This document shows, one piece after another, positions 61,886-64,000 of a stretch of 64,000 bases of DNA. The translations under genes and the position numbers were made by a program. The stretch's first letter is position 1; each line of letters opens with the position of its first letter. The notes below the pieces were generated by a model. The model searched no databases and was not told where the DNA came from. It worked only from the letters and a program-made list of their open reading frames with translations. Origin of the DNA: Paenibacillaceae bacterium GAS479 (GTDB taxonomy: Bacteria; Bacillota; Bacilli; Paenibacillales; Paenibacillaceae). Location: assembly GCA_900105225.1 (NCBI GenBank), contig LT629764.1, positions 198,098-262,097 on the forward strand. Direction: 5' to 3'.

Positions 61886-62245
61886 ATGAGGCAGAGGAAT
61901 CAGGTGTTTGAAGGAGTTCGGAACAAGGTGGCGCAGGAAGCCCTGGCAGGAATAAAGAGCGGCGTCCTTGCCCGCAAATATGACGTATCTCCCAAGACCA
62001 TTCGAAACTGGGTGAAGGAGTATCAGGAGAAAGTCGGTCATGATGCGATCCCAACCATCGATGAACGGATCGACGATGCCAGGCGACTTGCTGAGCTAGA
62101 GGCCAAGTATGAGCAAGCCCTCAAGGCACTAGGTGAAAAGGAACTGGAGAACAACGTTCTGCGGGAGCTCGTAAAAAAGTCCAGCCCTGCCTCGATGACA
62201 AACTTCACGTTGCCCAAACGTTCGTCGAGCAGGGACACCAGATAG
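61886..62245 (+). CDS. IS3-family transposase OrfA
   Basis: A 119-residue DNA-binding protein with a helix-turn-helix (EALAGIKSGVLARKYDVSPK, TIRNWVKEYQ) and a C-terminal leucine-zipper-like coil (about 75-100). At GTA AAA AAG (62171-62179) it carries the slippery heptamer for -1 frameshifting into orfB; without slippage translation ends at 62245. ATG has GAGGTGAGAG ahead. Confidence 0.9.
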   Translation: MRQRNQVFEGVRNKVAQEALAGIKSGVLARKYDVSPKTIRNWVKEYQEKVGHDAIPTIDERIDDARRLAELEAKYEQALKALGEKELENNVLRELVKKSSPASMTNFTLPKRSSSRDTR

Positions 62246-63141
62246 CCGTTCTTTTACGTATCGTTGACCTGTCTAGCTCCACGTTTTACAGCCGGCGAAA
62301 CCAGGCGAATCGTTCTGTCCGTTCCACTCCCCAGCGCTCAGGACGGCCTCTCTCGACCCAGTCGCTCACCATGGCCGGCCGTGTCATTAGCGACGAGCAA
62401 ATCAAGGAATGGTTGCTGGAGCTGGTATCAGGGGAAGAGCACGGGTATGGCTACAGCCTCCTAACCGAATGTCTTCGCAAGTCCTATGATTTGGTTATTA
62501 ACAAAAAGAAGGTGTACCGACTCTGTCGCGAGCTGCAGATTCTGCATCCCCAGCGCCGAAAGAAGGTTCATTACCCGAGACGTCTGGCGCGTTACCACGA
62601 CATTACGGCCTCGAACCAGCTGTGGCAGCTGGATATTAAATATGGATACGTAGACGGCTACAGCCAGTTCTTTTTTATCGCGGACATGATCGATGTATTT
62701 GACCGCAGCATTGTGGGCTACTACACCGGCTCTAGTTGCGAAGCCAAACACGTCTGCGATATGGTGCGTACAGCACTAAATCTACGTCTCATGCCTGGAC
62801 AACAAACACCTGTTATTCGAACGGACAATGGCCCTCAGTTTGTGAGCAAGGCGTTTGGAGAACTGGCGGAGGAGCTTATATTTGTGCATGAACGAATCCC
62901 TCCGAAAACGCCCAACATGAATGCCTATATTGAATCGTTCCATGCCACGCTGGAGCGCTGGTTATTGAGTAAGGAGCGCTTTACTACGTTTGAAGAGGCG
63001 TTTCAGGCCGTGGATTCGTTCATGGATTTCTACAACCACCGCAAGATGCACCTCAGCTTAGGGAAGCGATCCCCCGCTGAGTTTATGCAGTGGATTGCCG
63101 AAACAAATCCGGATGTATCCGAGTACAAACGGGCCGTATAA
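62173..63141 (+). CDS. IS3-family transposase OrfB (by -1 frameshift from OrfA)
   Basis: The frame is open from the slippery site 62173-62179 to 63141; a stand-alone ATG exists at 62371. The integrase core has catalytic Asp in WQLDIKYG, Asp in IRTDNGPQFVS and Glu in NAYIESFHATLERW, the full DDE set with normal spacing. An HTH_21-like YGYSLLTECLRKSYDLVINK region precedes it. The OrfAB fusion would be the active transposase. Confidence 0.9.
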   Translation, partial: KKVQPCLDDKLHVAQTFVEQGHQIAVLLRIVDLSSSTFYSRRNQANRSVRSTPQRSGRPLSTQSLTMAGRVISDEQIKEWLLELVSGEEHGYGYSLLTECLRKSYDLVINKKKVYRLCRELQILHPQRRKKVHYPRRLARYHDITASNQLWQLDIKYGYVDGYSQFFFIADMIDVFDRSIVGYYTGSSCEAKHVCDMVRTALNLRLMPGQQTPVIRTDNGPQFVSKAFGELAEELIFVHERIPPKTPNMNAYIESFHATLERWLLSKERFTTFEEAFQAVDSFMDFYNHRKMHLSLGKRSPAEFMQWIAETNPDVSEYKRAV

Positions 63142-63312
63142 GCGTATTTGCGAGAAAAATGAAGCTAGACTTCGATTCAAACCTATTTCGCCCTGAACTC
63201 TCCAGAATTAGGGGGCCAGCCCGCTATATCTTACTGCCGGCCTAAATAACTAAAGGGTAGCCCCTAAATCATCTAAAGATGACTTTTGGGCCGCCCCCAC
63301 GTTTTCCCTAAC

Positions 63313-63346
63313 AAAAAAAATCCCTCAAGCGCCCGCTTGAGGGATA
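63313..63346 (-). terminator. Terminator after the aspartokinase gene
   Basis: Minus strand ATCCCTCAAGCG pairs with CGCTTGAGGGAT, followed by TTTTTTT; it begins about 15 bases after the stop. Confidence 0.93.
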
Positions 63347-63360
63347 AATCGAATTAATCC

Positions 63361-64000
63361 TTAGCGGCGTTCCGAAGGACCGCCGACGAATACTTGCTCC
63401 GCCGTATCCAAACCGTATGCGGTATGGAGAGCACGGACTACTTCTTGCAGCGGGCCAGCCTCGATGACACAGGAGGTTTTGATCTCCGAGGTGCTGACCA
63501 TCTTGATGCTGACGCCAGTCTCTGCCATGACGCGGAACATTTTGGCGGCAACACCCGGATTGCTCACCATGCCGGCACCAACGATCGAAACTTTCACAAG
63601 GCCGTCCTCAGAGGTCGTTTCACGGTAAGGAACTTGGGCACGGTTACCTTCAATAATGGCCATAGCCTTATCGCGGTCGCCACTGCCGATCGTGAAGCTG
63701 AAGTCGGCTTTGCCTTCCATGACTCCGCTCTGCACGATGATGTCGACATTAATACCGCCGTCTGCCAGTGCGCCGAATACGCCAGCGAGCACGCCAGGTA
63801 CATCCTCCACGCCCAGAATGCTGATGCGGACAACATCTTTGTCGAACGCAATTCCGCTTACCACGATTCCTTGTTCCATGACCGCTTCCTCCTTGACCGT
63901 CGTTCCCTCATTATGGTTGAAGCTCGACCGGACGACCAGCTTCACATTGTACTGCTTCGCATATTCAACCGCCCTTGGATGTAACACAGCCGCCCCCAGG
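63361..64000 (-). CDS. Aspartokinase, C-terminal part (runs off the right edge)
   Basis: First enzyme of aspartate-family amino acid synthesis; feedback regulated through ACT domains. The visible part reads LGAAVLHPRAVEYAKQYNVK, then VVRSSF, then two ACT domains (GIVVSGIAFDKDVVRIS..., LVKVSIVGAGMVSNPGVAAK), ending EQVFVGGPSERR. It continues beyond 64000. Layout fits the lysine-sensitive B. subtilis aspartokinase II type, where an internal start makes a separate beta subunit; MEQGIVVSG at 63878 with GAGG upstream could be that start. Confidence 0.9.
   Translation of the reverse strand, partial: LGAAVLHPRAVEYAKQYNVKLVVRSSFNHNEGTTVKEEAVMEQGIVVSGIAFDKDVVRISILGVEDVPGVLAGVFGALADGGINVDIIVQSGVMEGKADFSFTIGSGDRDKAMAIIEGNRAQVPYRETTSEDGLVKVSIVGAGMVSNPGVAAKMFRVMAETGVSIKMVSTSEIKTSCVIEAGPLQEVVRALHTAYGLDTAEQVFVGGPSERR

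Larger units (their letters stand above)
61819..63216 (+). mobile_element. IS3-family insertion sequence
   Basis: About 1.4 kb. Ends are imperfect inverted repeats: left GCCCCCTAATT.. TGGAGAGT, right (complement) GCCCCCTAATTC TGGAGAGT, with a 3-base indel, continuing for about 35 bases. Inside are orfA and orfB in the -1 frame with an A6G slippery site, and an intact DDE triad. No direct target duplication is visible at these borders, so they may be off by a few bases or the duplication has been lost. Confidence 0.87.

Overview
This window looks like chromosome from an endospore-forming, Gram-positive Bacillales bacterium, most likely Paenibacillus or a close relative. The evidence is the density of sporulation genes (spo0A, sigF, spoIIA, spoIIIA, spoIVB, spoVA, spmAB, spoIIM, mciZ), gene order closely matching the Bacillus subtilis blocks from resA to spoVA, fur to spo0A and recN to spoIIIA, strong AAGGAGG-type ribosome binding sites with frequent GTG and TTG starts, and moderately high GC. 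The genus call is inference. Almost all genes lie on the minus strand. I saw no rRNA, tRNA or CRISPR array.

Layout, minus-strand genes read from high to low coordinate. (1) 1-5.9 kb: ytfI-ytfJ, dacB-spmA-spmB (with a near-perfect sigma-E promoter), rluB-resA-resB (resB runs off the left edge). (2) 5.9-8.8 kb: an MFS exporter divergent from a LysR regulator, then a gene-poor stretch with a broken gene and a structured dispersed repeat. (3) 8.8-16.4 kb: lysA, ppiB, an FMN riboswitch controlling ribD-ribE-ribBA-ribH, and scpA-scpB. (4) 16.5-25.3 kb: xerD, pupG, a Spo0E-like peptide, dacF-spoIIAA-spoIIAB-sigF, then spoVAA-spoVAB-spoVAF without spoVAC/AD/AE. (5) 25.4-28.5 kb: an accessory patch holding a 51-bp tandem array, yqzK and a cysteine-rich subtilase, next to fur. 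(6) 28.6-40.9 kb: spoIIM, nudF, mciZ, an M20 peptidase, a Prli42-like microprotein, lipB, the branched-chain 2-oxoacid dehydrogenase genes, DUF2627, a coat-like protein, spo0A and spoIVB. (7) 41-54 kb: recN, argR, tlyA, dxs, ispA, xseB, xseA, folD, nusB, an Asp23/AmaP/DUF2273 module, accC and accB. (8) 54.2-60.4 kb: the complete spoIIIAA-AH operon and yqhV. (9) 60.5-64 kb: an MBL-fold hydrolase, a second copy of the dispersed repeat, an apparently intact IS3-family element, and the C-terminal end of an aspartokinase.

Functionally the window joins the sporulation decision and compartment programme (Spo0A, Spo0E-like protein, SpoIIAA/AB/SigF, the SpoIIIA channel, the SpoIVB signal, SpoVA and GerA-type proteins, DacB/DacF cortex enzymes, MciZ) with housekeeping synthesis of riboflavin, lysine, isoprenoids, fatty-acid precursors and one-carbon units. 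The parts least explained by conserved synteny are the 11-copy 51-bp array next to xerD, the two-copy repeat of about 190 bp with four conserved arms, the 239-residue acidic extension on SpoVAF, and the subtilase whose propeptide carries a Ser-Cys-Arg repeat.
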